Assembly (NCBI GenBank): GCA_029948255.1
Contig: JALIZF010001834.1
Coordinates: forward strand, 732,501 to 796,500
From: Telmatactis stephensoni
Lineage: Eukaryota > Cnidaria > Anthozoa > Actiniaria > Isophelliidae
Direction of reading: 5' to 3'
DNA: 64,000 nt
Positions 35,201 to 46,600 of this stretch are shown in pieces; position 1 is the first letter of the stretch; every line of letters starts with the position of its first letter. The position numbers were made by a program, and so were the translations under genes. The notes beneath the pieces are model-generated. The model had not been told where the DNA came from and ran no database searches. It worked only from the letters and a program-made list of their open reading frames with translations.

Positions 35201-38200
35201 TGCCTGCATGCGTGTCGCTTTGGCGCCTCGTGCAAAAAATGCAAATACATGGAACTATTAAGTCTTCCAAGTTACCTGGACTGGTGAACTACTTTTTCCT
35301 TCGCCTTTTTAGCCTTTAATGGGTTTTCCAGCAATATTTCACTTCTCCGTTTTCTTTTTTTGCACGAGGCGCCAAAGCGACACGCATGCAGGCATGCATA
35401 ATCAAACACCGGCAACAACTCGGAGAATAGAGATGCACATATGGCCATGTTTAAAAAATTATTTAATGGTCTTAAAAATCTTCAATGCCTTTGTAATTTC
35501 TACACCTTACTGGTAAAGGATTGAATATTCAATATCGAGAAATAAAAAAAAATTGATCTACTAGTTTTCAAGAAACAGTATTATTGACGTGGATGTCGAA
35601 ATTCCGAGATAAACGCAGCAATTTAGTGCTTTACGTACAGTCGTCTCAACGGCGATCAAAAATAGCAAATATGATGACATATTCACAAAATAAAGAACCA
35701 TGCCTTGGTATTATTTATAACTAAAAATATTGCAACTTTTCTTTGGAAAATTATTGTTATAAAATTAATTTAGTAGAGCACCCGCGGTTTTAAATTTCTT
35801 CAAAGTTAAATAATTGCTCCGTTTTTACTCAAAATCGGCTTAATAGAATTTCTTTAAACGCTCTCACATTATAGACAAACATTTGATTTACAAAGTCTCA
35901 TAAATCGTTTTGCTCGTCGAGGTCAGGATTTTGAGAAAATTGGCAAAATTTCAAATCCAGTGTATAACAATTTCGATGTTAAAAAAGCTCCGATTTCAAC
36001 CAAACTAGCATCATTATAAAATTTGGTCCATTTGTAGTAGGTGTGCGTAAAAAGTTTGGTCAACTTAATTCTGTAACGCAATTAATAGCCGCTTCAATTC
36101 GACTACCCGCGCACTGGCGAAATAGGGTCCAGCCACCTTAAGTTTGTAAATTGTTCATATAGCTCAAATGTAATCAATGCCTGAAGATGGTTTAACATGA
36201 ATTAACCAAAAAACTGTGCATATCAACATTGTTGACTGCTTTGTTTGGAAACCCAGCTATTCAGACTAGCATTTATCCACACACACACACATACACACGC
36301 ACACACTTTTCCAAATTTTGGTCAGCGTAAGTGAATACTGAATGTGCTTGAAAACAATGTTGTTTTTTATAAGAGAAACACATACAAAACTTGTCCACTG
36401 ATTTAGAGCGCTTTGCAAATGATCAGAACACTTGAGAAGTATTGAGAAGCACTTGGCTACACACTTTAAATCTAAATCTGTACACCACATATGCATGTGT
36501 TTTCTATTTCTTTAGTACAGGGGTTATCATTTAAGGTAATTGACCAGGATATGGCTATCCTGAGCAAGACAGAGGGGGACAGAGAGAAATGCAGTGATCA
36601 TGTATCCACATTCATTTCATCCTTTCTCCCAAATGTCTGTCTACCTTCATACTAGGTAACTATGTGTACATGTATCATGGCAAATTGAAGGGTTCACTGT
36701 GGGGAAGTGACCTAAGTGACTTTTGGACTGATGTTCTGAGATTAATTTTACCAACATAGGAAAGTTAATTATACCATTTTATTCCATTGAAAAAATATCA
36801 TCAAAAAGTCACTTAGGCCATTTTCACATGGAACTCTTCAATTATATAATAATTATTGAGATATATTACACACTTTCTGATTGATGGAGAACAGTGTGTA
36901 ATTACAGTACACATACATAGATGACGTCATTGAATCTTACGCACACTCTGATTGGTTGAAATGTTTTGATGAATATTATATAAAACAAAATAATAGATTC
37001 CACTTTTCTGTGGGTCTGTATTCTAATACATGTAGATGCACAGAAGACATCAAAATGTGGCGAGAACAACAGTCATGTCACTTGACTTTGTCTCGTGCTG
37101 TACTTTGTTCTCATCACATTTTGATGTAATCTAATTAATGCATATTAAAGTACAGACCACGGAAAATGGAATCTGTTTGTTAAGCAGTTTCTATATGAGT
37201 GCTGTGTTGACAGAATTCCTGCTGTAACCATATACACGAGCACTGTGATTGTAATGTTTTCACAGTCATACTAAAACTCTCATATTTATATGTACATTGA
37301 AAAGTTTTGATAACATGTACATGAGAGAGAGGGTAAAATGAGCGAACCATCGGCTTCCTGGAAGATTAGCTCAGCTAAAGGAACTACCGACATTAAACAA
37401 GGTCCTTTTAATTACCTTTATTTCCCTGCCACTAATTATTGTCAGTAATGCAACTTACCAAATGAATATCAGCTATGGAAACAGGATCAGCAGATAACAC
37501 GGCATTAGGGATGCTAACACCCTGTGGTAACTGTTTAGCATTGGGTACATGTGCTGTATTAACATTAGACATCTTTGATCTGATGACAAGAACCAAGCAT
37601 TTAGACAGCAGTACAATTATAGAACAATATTAACATAGATCAAATAAATATTTGTGAGTTGGTGGCCATGCATGTGTTCTCTGCATCAGCACTACAACTA
37701 TGGAACTCTATCCCAGAGTATATTAAAGAAGCAGAGACTACTGATTAAAGTATTTAAATTTAGACTCAAGACATTTATAATGTTAAAAAAAACATTTTAA
37801 TTAGTTGATTAGTTTATCGTTTTTTACAACTTTTTTGAATCTATCTAATTATATTTTATTTTAGAGAAAGAAGCATTGTAAGTGCATTGAGACATGAAAT
37901 GCGTCAAAGAACATTATTATTTATTATCATTTGAGGTGAACTTCATAATTTCTTTAATCTGGCAAGTGCTTCAACCCTAAGTTTTTACAAACTTTTACCG
38001 AAAGCTACAATCACGGACAAAAATCATTGAGACAGTTATGAAATCCATACATTTGAGCTGTTACTTGATTAGGTCGTTTCTTCCTTACAAGTTATTTATT
38101 GAATCCCCCTCCCCCCCGGGTCAATGTTGTACCAGATCACGGTAGCCCATTCTATGGACGACATTGTGCACCTACCTCAACATTGGGGGAGAGGGGAGAA

Positions 38201-40169
38201 CAATTAACTGAAACTGATGGGTTTACTCAAAAAGCAACATATTTTTCGCTTTGTCTTAACCTTTTTGTCCGGCATTGTAGGTTAAAACTTAGGGTTGAAG
38301 TACCAAATTTAGGAAATTATGAATATTGACAGCATGAAAAATGTAAAAATATTTATAGAATTAGTAAAGATACATATAAATTGATTGAATAAGTGATAAC
38401 TCCACGTTAAAAAACACAACATCAACCACTACAGAAAAATCTGAGCCCCAGGTGGGAACCGAACCCACGACCATCGCTTATTCAATAAAAATATTTAGCA
38501 GATTAATGTTCACTTGGCTTGTAAACTAGCCTTCCCAATACTTACAAATACAACCTTGATCTTTCCATGTATTCTTTCCTCTCTAAACTATGTGGTTCTG
38601 TTGACTGTACATCTATCACTTTACTGCCAAAATGGAAAACAGATGAAACAATCATTCATTAACCAACAAGGAAATTTTAGAAATGTCAGAAAATGTCTAT
38701 TTTACCCACTCTCTGTCAGTGCCCAAAGATGAGAGAGAAATCAAATGTGTGAATGGATTTAAGCATTTGTGTGGGGGATGGAAGGGGGGGTGGAGCTGGG
38801 GTGGAGGGGGGGAGGTGTTAACAGCCCAACAGTTAAGTTATAACAAATTCACTTACTTTGCTGTTTGGTTTAATATTTTATTCAACATTGACTGTTCATC
38901 TGTTTTTGATAATGGAGTTGACCCACTATGTATCCCATCTTCTCTGTAATTAATACAGTACATAAATATTAAACTACTTATATTGAACTGTAGTCATTAC
39001 TACAATGCATTTTAGTCAATTTGGATATCTCTGACATACAGTCAAATGGCAATCTTGGTGATATATTCAGTTGCCATATATTGTAAATATATGGTAGTTG
39101 TAAGAGATTTCAATATAGAGTGAGAGCTAGTAATTAAAGTGTATACATGATATATCAATAACCAATTTCTGATATATGCTTCACTAATTGCTACATACCA
39201 AGGAATCAAGATAAAGCTACATGCAGAAAGCTCTGTCCTTCACAACTAGACAAAAGTTTGGTGAGGTTTATGCATGTAGCCTTGTTTTAATTCCTTTGTA
39301 CTTGGTAGGTGAAGGATATCTTGGAACTGGACTATTGTGGGAACAAAAAATGTTGGCTTTTGTGGAGCAGTGGCTAGTAGTGGAGGCTCAACCACAATGT
39401 ATCTCTTTAGTTTATCTCATATTAATAATATATTAATAAAATTTAAAAAGTATTACTTACATTCTGTGGTTATTAGGAATGGGTTGAGATTGATCACCTG
39501 ACAGAAGGGGTGATCTCTCATTGACAGTTCCCTAAGTAATACACAAATAGTATATATTATCAATTTGAACTTGGAAATTGCATCCAGCTTCAAGTATGTA
39601 ATTCATCTTTTGAAAACAATATATCAATGACCTTTAATCAAACAATTGACTCTCATATATTTGCCCAAACATGTCTATCAAATAAAAATAAATTTAAGAC
39701 CGTGCTGCATGCATGGTCAAAATATTTTTTTCTAGAGGATCTACACAGACAACAAGGATAAAAGAATATTTGAAATTTCAGTCAAAGAAATATTTAAAGC
39801 TTTTAGAGGCATTAACGATCTCATAAAATATGCAAAAAATCATTTTCGAAACAAAGTTTTGAAAATAAAATACACCTATGAAGAAACTTTAGTTCGTCTT
39901 TCAATTTCTCGCGCGATTTCACAATCTTGTCAAAAAAAGAAAGCAAAATAAACTCAATTCCTTTCCAGACAATCAACAACCTTTAATTGCAGGAGATAAT
40001 TATTTAGTAATGAAGTCGAATATAAGTTCTAGATCTACTAAACTGAGAAAATAAAACTGTAAAGAGATAATAACTTCTCTGGCGTGACAGTCACATGATA
40101 AATTGTGAAAATTTATCGATTACAAACCTGATTCTCGTCGTCTTTGCCTCCACTAAAACAACAGCCCAT
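32263..40169 (-). CDS. LAMTOR1: Ragulator complex protein LAMTOR1 (p18), complete
   Basis: Lipid-anchored scaffold that holds Ragulator, and through it the Rag GTPases and mTORC1, on late endosomes/lysosomes. Six exons on the minus strand: 40128-40169, 39461-39531, 38857-38943, 38546-38623, 37459-37579, 32263-32355. All junctions are GT/AG in compatible phases, giving 163 aa (human 161). The N-terminus MGCCFSGGKDDENQ keeps the myristoylated Gly2 and palmitoylated Cys3/Cys4. Next come ERSPLL (dileucine sorting motif), TDEQSMLNKILNQTA, then VIDV and ERKEYMERSRLY. The last exon ends EHREPLVVAFGST, matching the family C-terminus. Intron 5 (32356-37458) is 5.1 kb and houses a Penelope-like element and a TTAA foldback. 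Head-to-head with NUMA1. Confidence 0.95.
32497..34385 (+). mobile_element. Penelope-like element remnant with inverted flanks
   Basis: A GIY-YIG ORF (32997-33746) lies between ~490-bp inverted repeats: 32497-32990 and 33880-34385. The arms share caacggtagatt, attggattacattaggag, tcttcagggcaactgaat, acacgaacttactttcaacc and gcaatcaaaacctaaac. The reverse-transcriptase catalytic part is missing, so this is a truncated copy. Inverted terminal pseudo-LTR arrangements are known for Penelope-like elements. Confidence 0.85.
32997..33746 (+). CDS. Penelope-like retroelement protein, C-terminal part with GIY-YIG nuclease
   Basis: 249 aa. HPIHQKAGVVKTLHHRA at about residues 26-42 is the conserved region that follows the RT thumb in Penelope-like proteins. 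The GIY-YIG endonuclease domain starts with GVVYGIPCADCDLVYIGETK (about 143-162). It continues with RVKEHK, the domain's basic motif, then LAEHCYKENHSVAWDDISIL. The C-terminus (INxxxG-less but NSIFNRDNERVLPECYAPII) is typical. The frame is open to its stop, but without the RT palm it cannot act alone. It is embedded in LAMTOR1 intron 5, opposite to the host gene. Confidence 0.88.
   Translation: MDDGNIDISIYRKKTHTDRYLHYTSHHPIHQKAGVVKTLHHRANTLLTNVEHQNKERQHINEALRRNGYPQSFLKKHTQVKQRINDNDVEWKGFATLPYVSGVTERIERVLRSNCIRTVVKPLSTLRKSLSRPKDVIPKEKKTGVVYGIPCADCDLVYIGETKRALSTRVKEHKTSVRLAKLENSALAEHCYKENHSVAWDDISILANEQRWHQRKWTEACLISKNKNSIFNRDNERVLPECYAPIIKS
34445..36137. mobile_element. 1.7 kb foldback (palindromic) element with TTAA duplication
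   Basis: Arms 34445-35237 and 35352-36137 are near-perfect inverted copies around a ~114-bp spacer. The ends are ggtggctggaccctatttcg and its complement. Both sides are flanked by TTAA (34441-34444 and 36138-36141), the target duplication of piggyBac-type transposases. No coding frame of note. It is inserted in LAMTOR1 intron 5, about 55 bp from the Penelope remnant. Confidence 0.9.
37322..37435 (+). mobile_element. SINE family 2, 5'-truncated copy
   Basis: gagagagagggtaaaatgag, then ggcttcctggaagattagct, aaggaactacc and aacaaggtccttttaattac. This equals the body of the tRNA-headed SINE at 41734-41996. Confidence 0.75.
37687..37925 (+). mobile_element. LINE 3' fragment
   Basis: The frame 'ALQLWNSIPEYIKEAE' followed by frame breaks is a LINE reverse-transcriptase tail. 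A 3' UTR-like gtgcattgagacatgaaatgcgt follows. It lies in LAMTOR1 intron 4. Confidence 0.65.
38440..38500 (-). repeat. tRNA-like fragment
   Basis: On the minus strand, gtgggttcggttcccac resembles a B box with a short stem, next to a cttattcaat word repeated on both sides. Probably a SINE relic, as no full cloverleaf is visible. Confidence 0.35.
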
Positions 40170-40613
40170 TGAGCTACCTTTATTTGTAATTCCAAAATAT
40201 CACCTCAATTATTCACTGACAAGTTATCTTGCCAGTGCTCGTAGATTCAGTGCAGTTTTTACAGCTCAAAATGTAACTTCTTGCAAGTTTTACACGACAG
40301 GAAATGAAATCGTCGAAGGACAAGGCTAGGCTGCTAAGTCTTGGAACACTGCAAAGGATCATGGGATATCCGAAACTTAACCGCCAACTTCAAAAGCATT
40401 CGTTTGATATTTCCATCTAAAATTCAGCCAAGAGAAAGGTATAATTTATTGTAGCTGGATTTATCTTGCAAGAACTATCATCTAACGTTTGTTTTTGGTG
40501 TTTAGTTTGGTAATCAAGTCTTCGAACGCCCGCGTTCAAGGATTTTGTGTTCGAATGACCGTTGCTATTGACAGCCCGAAAAAGCTTGTATTGGTGTTTT
40601 GTCCTACAAAAAC
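40170..40613. promoter_or_regulatory. Shared LAMTOR1/NUMA1 bidirectional promoter
   Basis: Only 444 bp separate the two divergent start codons. No TATA word is convincingly placed, as expected for housekeeping bidirectional promoters. The segment carries cgaacgcccgcgttcaa near 40523. Co-regulation is inference. Confidence 0.6.
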
Positions 40614-43600
40614 ATGAACAACGGCAGGGCTGAGGCGCTTCTACAGTGGGTATGTACTACATAATAGCTATATTTATATAGACTCATTCAATCTAGCAAT
40701 TGCAATTTATCAAACAAACAAACAAACAAAAAACTGTAGAACTTACCCTGATTTGTAAGGGCCATTTCCATTTTATATCCACACTCCCCCCCCCCCCCCC
40801 CATAGATGATGTAATTCAACAATACCCCCCAGAAATTCGTTTTTTACCCCTCAGAAAAAAAGATCAAAGTGCCGACACAACTACCCCCTCGGAAATTTTT
40901 ACACTTTTGTCTGCCCCCCTTAGAAAAATATCCAAAATTACGGAAAAAGGCGCCGACGCAACAACCCCCCTAGAAACGGCTTTTTAGAACCCCCCAGAAA
41001 AAGTCTGTGGATATAAAATGGAATGGCCCTAAGCTTATAAGCTTAAGTTACATATTGTAAGCTTAATGATTTTTGTTTGCTTTGATGGAAATAGGTAAAT
41101 TCTGTCACTGGGAGCAATGTACATAGCCTGAAGGAATTCTCACGTCCATCAAATGCAGACGTCTTAGTGAACGTTTTACATCTTATGTAAGTTATTTAAT
41201 TTTTATAAAATGTTCTAATTTACGTTTTGTATCAGTCACTTTATTGGTTACACTATATATACTATAGTCTATAAGGCCTTGGGGTATTTGCATTTTATAT
41301 CCACACTCCCCCTGTTGAGGACATGTTTTCCAAAATAATCCTTACTCCCTTGGATTTTCCATTTATTTTGATGAATTCTAGAACCTACTCCCTTGGATTT
41401 TCCAGTGAATTTTCAATCAAAGTTGAGGGGGGCTCCATGGAATTCCAGAGGGGGTTTTAGTACCCTTACTCCCTTGGAATTCCATGTGTCCTCAACAGGG
41501 GCAGTGCAGATAAAAAATGTAATAGCCCATTGCTTTACAGCAAATGTTAAATGTTTGCTCATGTCATTTATAGTGATAAAGATAGCAACAGTACATGTAC
41601 GATACCAAATGATGGAACATTTCAAGACAAAATATCCTACATTATAAACCATCTGGAAGGTATTTACATTATAAATAGTTCAGAGGGTAATACTAAGATA
41701 TTAAACTAGAGCAAGCATCTGGCTTTGACAGCTAAAGGTAAAAGGTAAAGGACCTTGTTTAACATTCAATTAGTATTTGGTAGTTCCTTTAGCCCAGCTA
41801 ATCTTCCAGGAAGCCGACGGTGCGCTCATTTTACCCCCCTCTCTCCATCAGTACTCCGTTTTAAGGGTATTTAAAGCTACTTAAAGCTACACGGAAAGGA
41901 AAGAAGTCGAAACAAGGATTGTGAAGTCACTGGGAATCGAACTTGGGACCTCTCGCACTGAAGGCCGCGCACTAATCAACTGTGCCATCCTTGCTCCTTA
42001 CGGCTGGACAAGACTACACACATTTACTATGGAATGTTGGTTTGCACTCCTCAAGACAGCTGGGCAAAACTCAGCAAAGTCATGCTGACAGCCGGTCAAT
42101 TCTTGCCCAGTGCTCAGCCCTTAATGAACTCACTGATAGTTTGAACCTCAACAGATCCAAGAAGAATTGGATCATATACATGAAATGCTTTCTAGTGGGC
42201 AGGACCTAATACTTGTTAACTAAAAATATATCCTAATACATGTATTTAGGCTACTGCCTCTCTACAACTACTGATTTAATAAAATATTTGAGATATAACA
42301 TGCACGCTGATTGGCTGGCTACCACATTTATATCAGAGGTCAGAGACATATGGCTCGCACAAAAACGTTGAAAATATTTTATAAAAGCAATGTAAAATGA
42401 TCGCTTATGTCTCTGTACCATGATATAAACACTCTGGAAGATATAGAGCACTTGGAAAGCAAGAGAAACACTTGACTATGCCTCGTGTTCCTAAGCTTGC
42501 TTTTCTTGTGCTCTACATCTTTAATGGTGTTTATATCACAGAACAGAGACGTGCACACAGGTTTGATATTCCTTAAATCCAAACTGCAGAATCCTTGTGT
42601 TTCTTGTAACCTTAATCCAGTTTCAGATACCATAGGCCTAAGTGCTAATGGATCCTCATTTCACTTTTTATGTTACTTCATCTCAACCATCACATTAAGA
42701 ATCAACATCAAATGACTGTTTCATGTTTTAATTATCTTTGAGCTAAAAGTTGATTGGAGAGAAATAAATTGGGCTTTATGTGCTACTATATATCCCACTG
42801 TTAGTTTTAAAATAATGTTTTTATTAATGATCAAAATTGTTGTTCACTTTCCTCTTCTTGATAGGAATCTACCACTGCACAGATAATGTTGTTTCAAGTA
42901 AGAGAATAACTGATGGTAGTGAAGTGGAAATTGGAAAGGTGAGGTCTTACTTTCACGATCAGTTACTATTGACTCAGACTGTAACCTGAAAGCTGTGGGT
43001 TCAAATTCCACTGACAAGCCGAGATTTTTTCAAATCAGGTTTAAAGGGCTGAATAAGTTTTATCTGTAGGTCCCTACATGAGACTGATTTCAATCTGTAT
43101 TTCATTCTTTATGTCTATAGCTTATAAGTCTATTATTATGTGGAGCTGTCCAAGGTAACAATGTTCCCTACTTCATTGAGAGAATCCATCAACTTGAAAA
43201 CAAAGTTCAGCACCATTTGAAGGTTATTATAGAAACCATGCTTCACAACATGGAGAAAGGACAATTGGATGCTAAATCATTTAATAAACTTCTCCAAGAA
43301 ACAGGTAAAATTGATTGAGATTATGAGTTCCAAGAACATCTTTTACCTTACAGTGCTGCGCTTCGAACTGTTGCCACTACCACAAAGTTCTTGATTAATT
43401 TTTGACATCTTTTTGACAACTTTGAATACCGCTAACCAATTAGATATTGACACTTCACTTTGATGTCTCGATTGCCAGAGTTTGTACATCATATCGAGAC
43501 ATCAAAGTGAAGCGACGATAATTAATTGGTTAGCGGTATTCAAAGTTGTCAAAAAGATGTCAAAAAGTAATCAAAAACTTTATGGTAGTGGCAACGGTTC

Positions 43601-46600
43601 GAAGCGCAGCACTGTAAGGTTACTTAGCAAAGTTCCCTCAAAATTGCTATAAATTTTGTACTTGCTAAAAGGTTAGTGTTCTTGATATTCTTGGTCATGC
43701 AGTCATGGTAAAAATTGTCATTCCCCCCCCAAAATCACAGTGACTGAATTAAGGTAAGGCACCAAAGCAAATCTCCCACTAGAAAAATTATTGCTAAATT
43801 TAGTGTTGTAAAAATGACTAACCTTAGGTATTTCATTGAAATTCTAACTGCTACTGCCTCAACTTTCATTCTAGAAACTCTAAAAGACAGTCAACAGTTT
43901 ATCAATAGTCCAGGACCAGTGTTCTCACCATCCTTTGCAAACTCACCAGCAGAGACTGTGTATTCTAACTCTCCATTCATGTCTTTGATGCTGTCACCAC
44001 AGATGAAAAACAAACAAAATCAGGTATATAGCTGCAATCATGATGACATGTTGACCACCTTTTCAAAATGAATTTGCGGTATAAATTAAGTATATTGTCA
44101 GGAGTTGATCAGCGGCCCTCATTTATATATAAATAACAATAAATGCATCTTGACTGTAAGGAGTAATTACTAGACGTACCTTTGAATCAAAGCCAGAATT
44201 GAGTTGATTAGTGCATGGTATGGCTTCTAAGATTGTATACTTCCCTTCAACATGGCTCAATGCTGATGGTTAGATGGCACCCTACTGAAAGATCATTTTC
44301 CAATGAAATTTGTGAACCCTTGAATGAATCCTTAGCACTATACATGTTAGGCATAAAAGCAAGAGGGTCCATTTATTGAGGGAAAGTAAGAGATAAAAAC
44401 TAAGTTAACTAAACTAGAATTAGACACCTAAGTTAAATACTAGCTGTAAGTATTGCCACATTGCTTAGTAGTGTACATGTAGTTAATGCATCACTTTGAT
44501 ACATAGTTTATGGTTAACAAGCTTCACCAAAAAGTCAATAAATTGCAGTTGGATCTTGATGCACAACATCATCTTCAAACAACCTTAGAGGATGAACTGA
44601 CTGAAAAAAATCAAGAGATTGATAGCAAAGGTACCATTTATAACATGTGGACGATTTCAGAGAATTGCATTTTTACCATACAAAGATACTGTTGTTGTTG
44701 TGTTTTCATTTTGGAACCAATTGTCATCTTAGCTGTGTTCCTGTTCTCAAATATGTTTCATGTTTTAGGTGTTAAAATCAGGGAACTGCAGAAAGAACTA
44801 GTTCAAATCAAAATGGTTGTGGATGAACTGGAATCTTTGCAGCATTTTAAGAATGACTATGAAAAAGCTGAAAGAGAAATCAACAAGTAGGTGTCTCAGA
44901 TAGTAAAATATTGTCTAGTTGGAAAGTGCTTTCTTTGTGGCTTGGCCATTGTAGTGATGATGGTGATGATGATGGTGATGATGATGATGATCAGTCTGTC
45001 TAAAATGATATTCTTTTTACAGGCTAAAACAACACATTATTGAGTTAGAAGACTTCAAACAACAGAATTCTAATCTAGAAGAAAGAACTGCAAATTTTTT
45101 GAAAGAAAAAGAAGCTTTTGAAAAACAGGTAAAATGCTTGACTTGTCCATCACTTTCCATGATGACATTTTGCTAGGAAAGGCCTGCACTGAAACCTGAA
45201 AAAAAAAATACTCAAAGAAAAATGTAGCACGTTGTACAGGTTGTTCTTAGCGTTGACTCAGGGTTAACACCAATGGTTTTCTTTTCGATTTAACCCTGGT
45301 CTAACACGCTTTCAAACAACTGGGTCCTTGACATAAACTCTGCTTATTGTTGTGGTCTTTAGATGGAAGAAACAGAACTGATCAAATCAAGATGCGAGAG
45401 ATACAGACAACAAGCACATCACTTGGAATTCCAAGCCAGTGAGCTACAGGCTGCTCTTCACAGAAGAGAAGAGGAAATGGAAACAATTATCAAAGAAAGG
45501 GACGAGGTTTGTAAAAGTTACTAGTAAGGCGTGTATTTTCTTCCATCTTTATTATGCCTTAACTTTAATTACAGACTGAAACTCATAATTTTTCATTGCA
45601 GGCTCTGAATGCTGCATCTGAGTCCACAGAGTTGTGGAGATCACGAAAACTTCCTGAACCCGAAGTAGATGACGGAGTATTTGAAAGTTTTGAAGGTGTG
45701 ATTTAAAGCCGAGTTAACTCCCTTTACTTAATATTTGCAAGTTCTTTTATGTCGCAAAAGATAAAAGTTGTATATAATTATGTTGAACATTTTACAGTTT
45801 TGTTCCCTTAGAGGATAGATTAGTTGTAAGAGTTTCCATACTTTAACTGATGAATATTGCAAAAACGACATCATTTATCAGTTCTGGAGTTGTCAAACAA
45901 AAGCGTTATACAGTAAGTGCTTTAACTGCAGTTTATCATTAAAATAACACCATGATAAGCTGCGCAAATGTTCTTGAAGTGGACAGTAAAATTTTGTCGT
46001 GTTCAGATAATTTTTCTCCTTGCAGTTGAGCGCCAAAAGTACCAATGACAAGTCAATCAAAAGTTCCAAAAGTGAATATTGTAAAATTTTCCATCGTGTT
46101 TCAAATTTTTCAGTCCTCTTTTCCTTCGCGTTCCAGATTCGTTGATGGCAATGGATCCAAAAGCAATAAACCAAGAATCGCGCCTGATTGAGTTGGAGTT
46201 TCAAAACGAACGCTTAAAGAAACAGTTGGCAACATCTATTGCCCCTGAGCAACTGCAACAATTGAAAGACCGACTTGATGATGTAGAGAGGTCGAAAAAA
46301 TCTTACGAAGTAAGTTTTGTGAATTACGCTGTGTTGTACAATTTTGTAACAACAAACTCAGTGACATTTAAATTTTGCTTGTGTAATTCAAGGAAAAATT
46401 TGTGGAGGCAAAATCCAAGATCTTAGCACTTGAAGATAATTTGGCTCAAGTGCAGGACCAATCCAGGATTCGGTAAGAAAAGAATACAAAATTCTTCGTC
46501 TTGCTTTTCACAAGGTTGTCTTGAACTATTTAATAACGATAAAGCTAAATGGTACGAACTTTTTTTTCCAGACAAGAAGCTCTCCAAAGAAAAATGGACG

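Noticed and set aside
42960..43030. B-box-like gtgggttcaaattccactg in NUMA1 intron 4
   Set aside because: No matching A box or repeated body could be shown; a SINE call would be guesswork.
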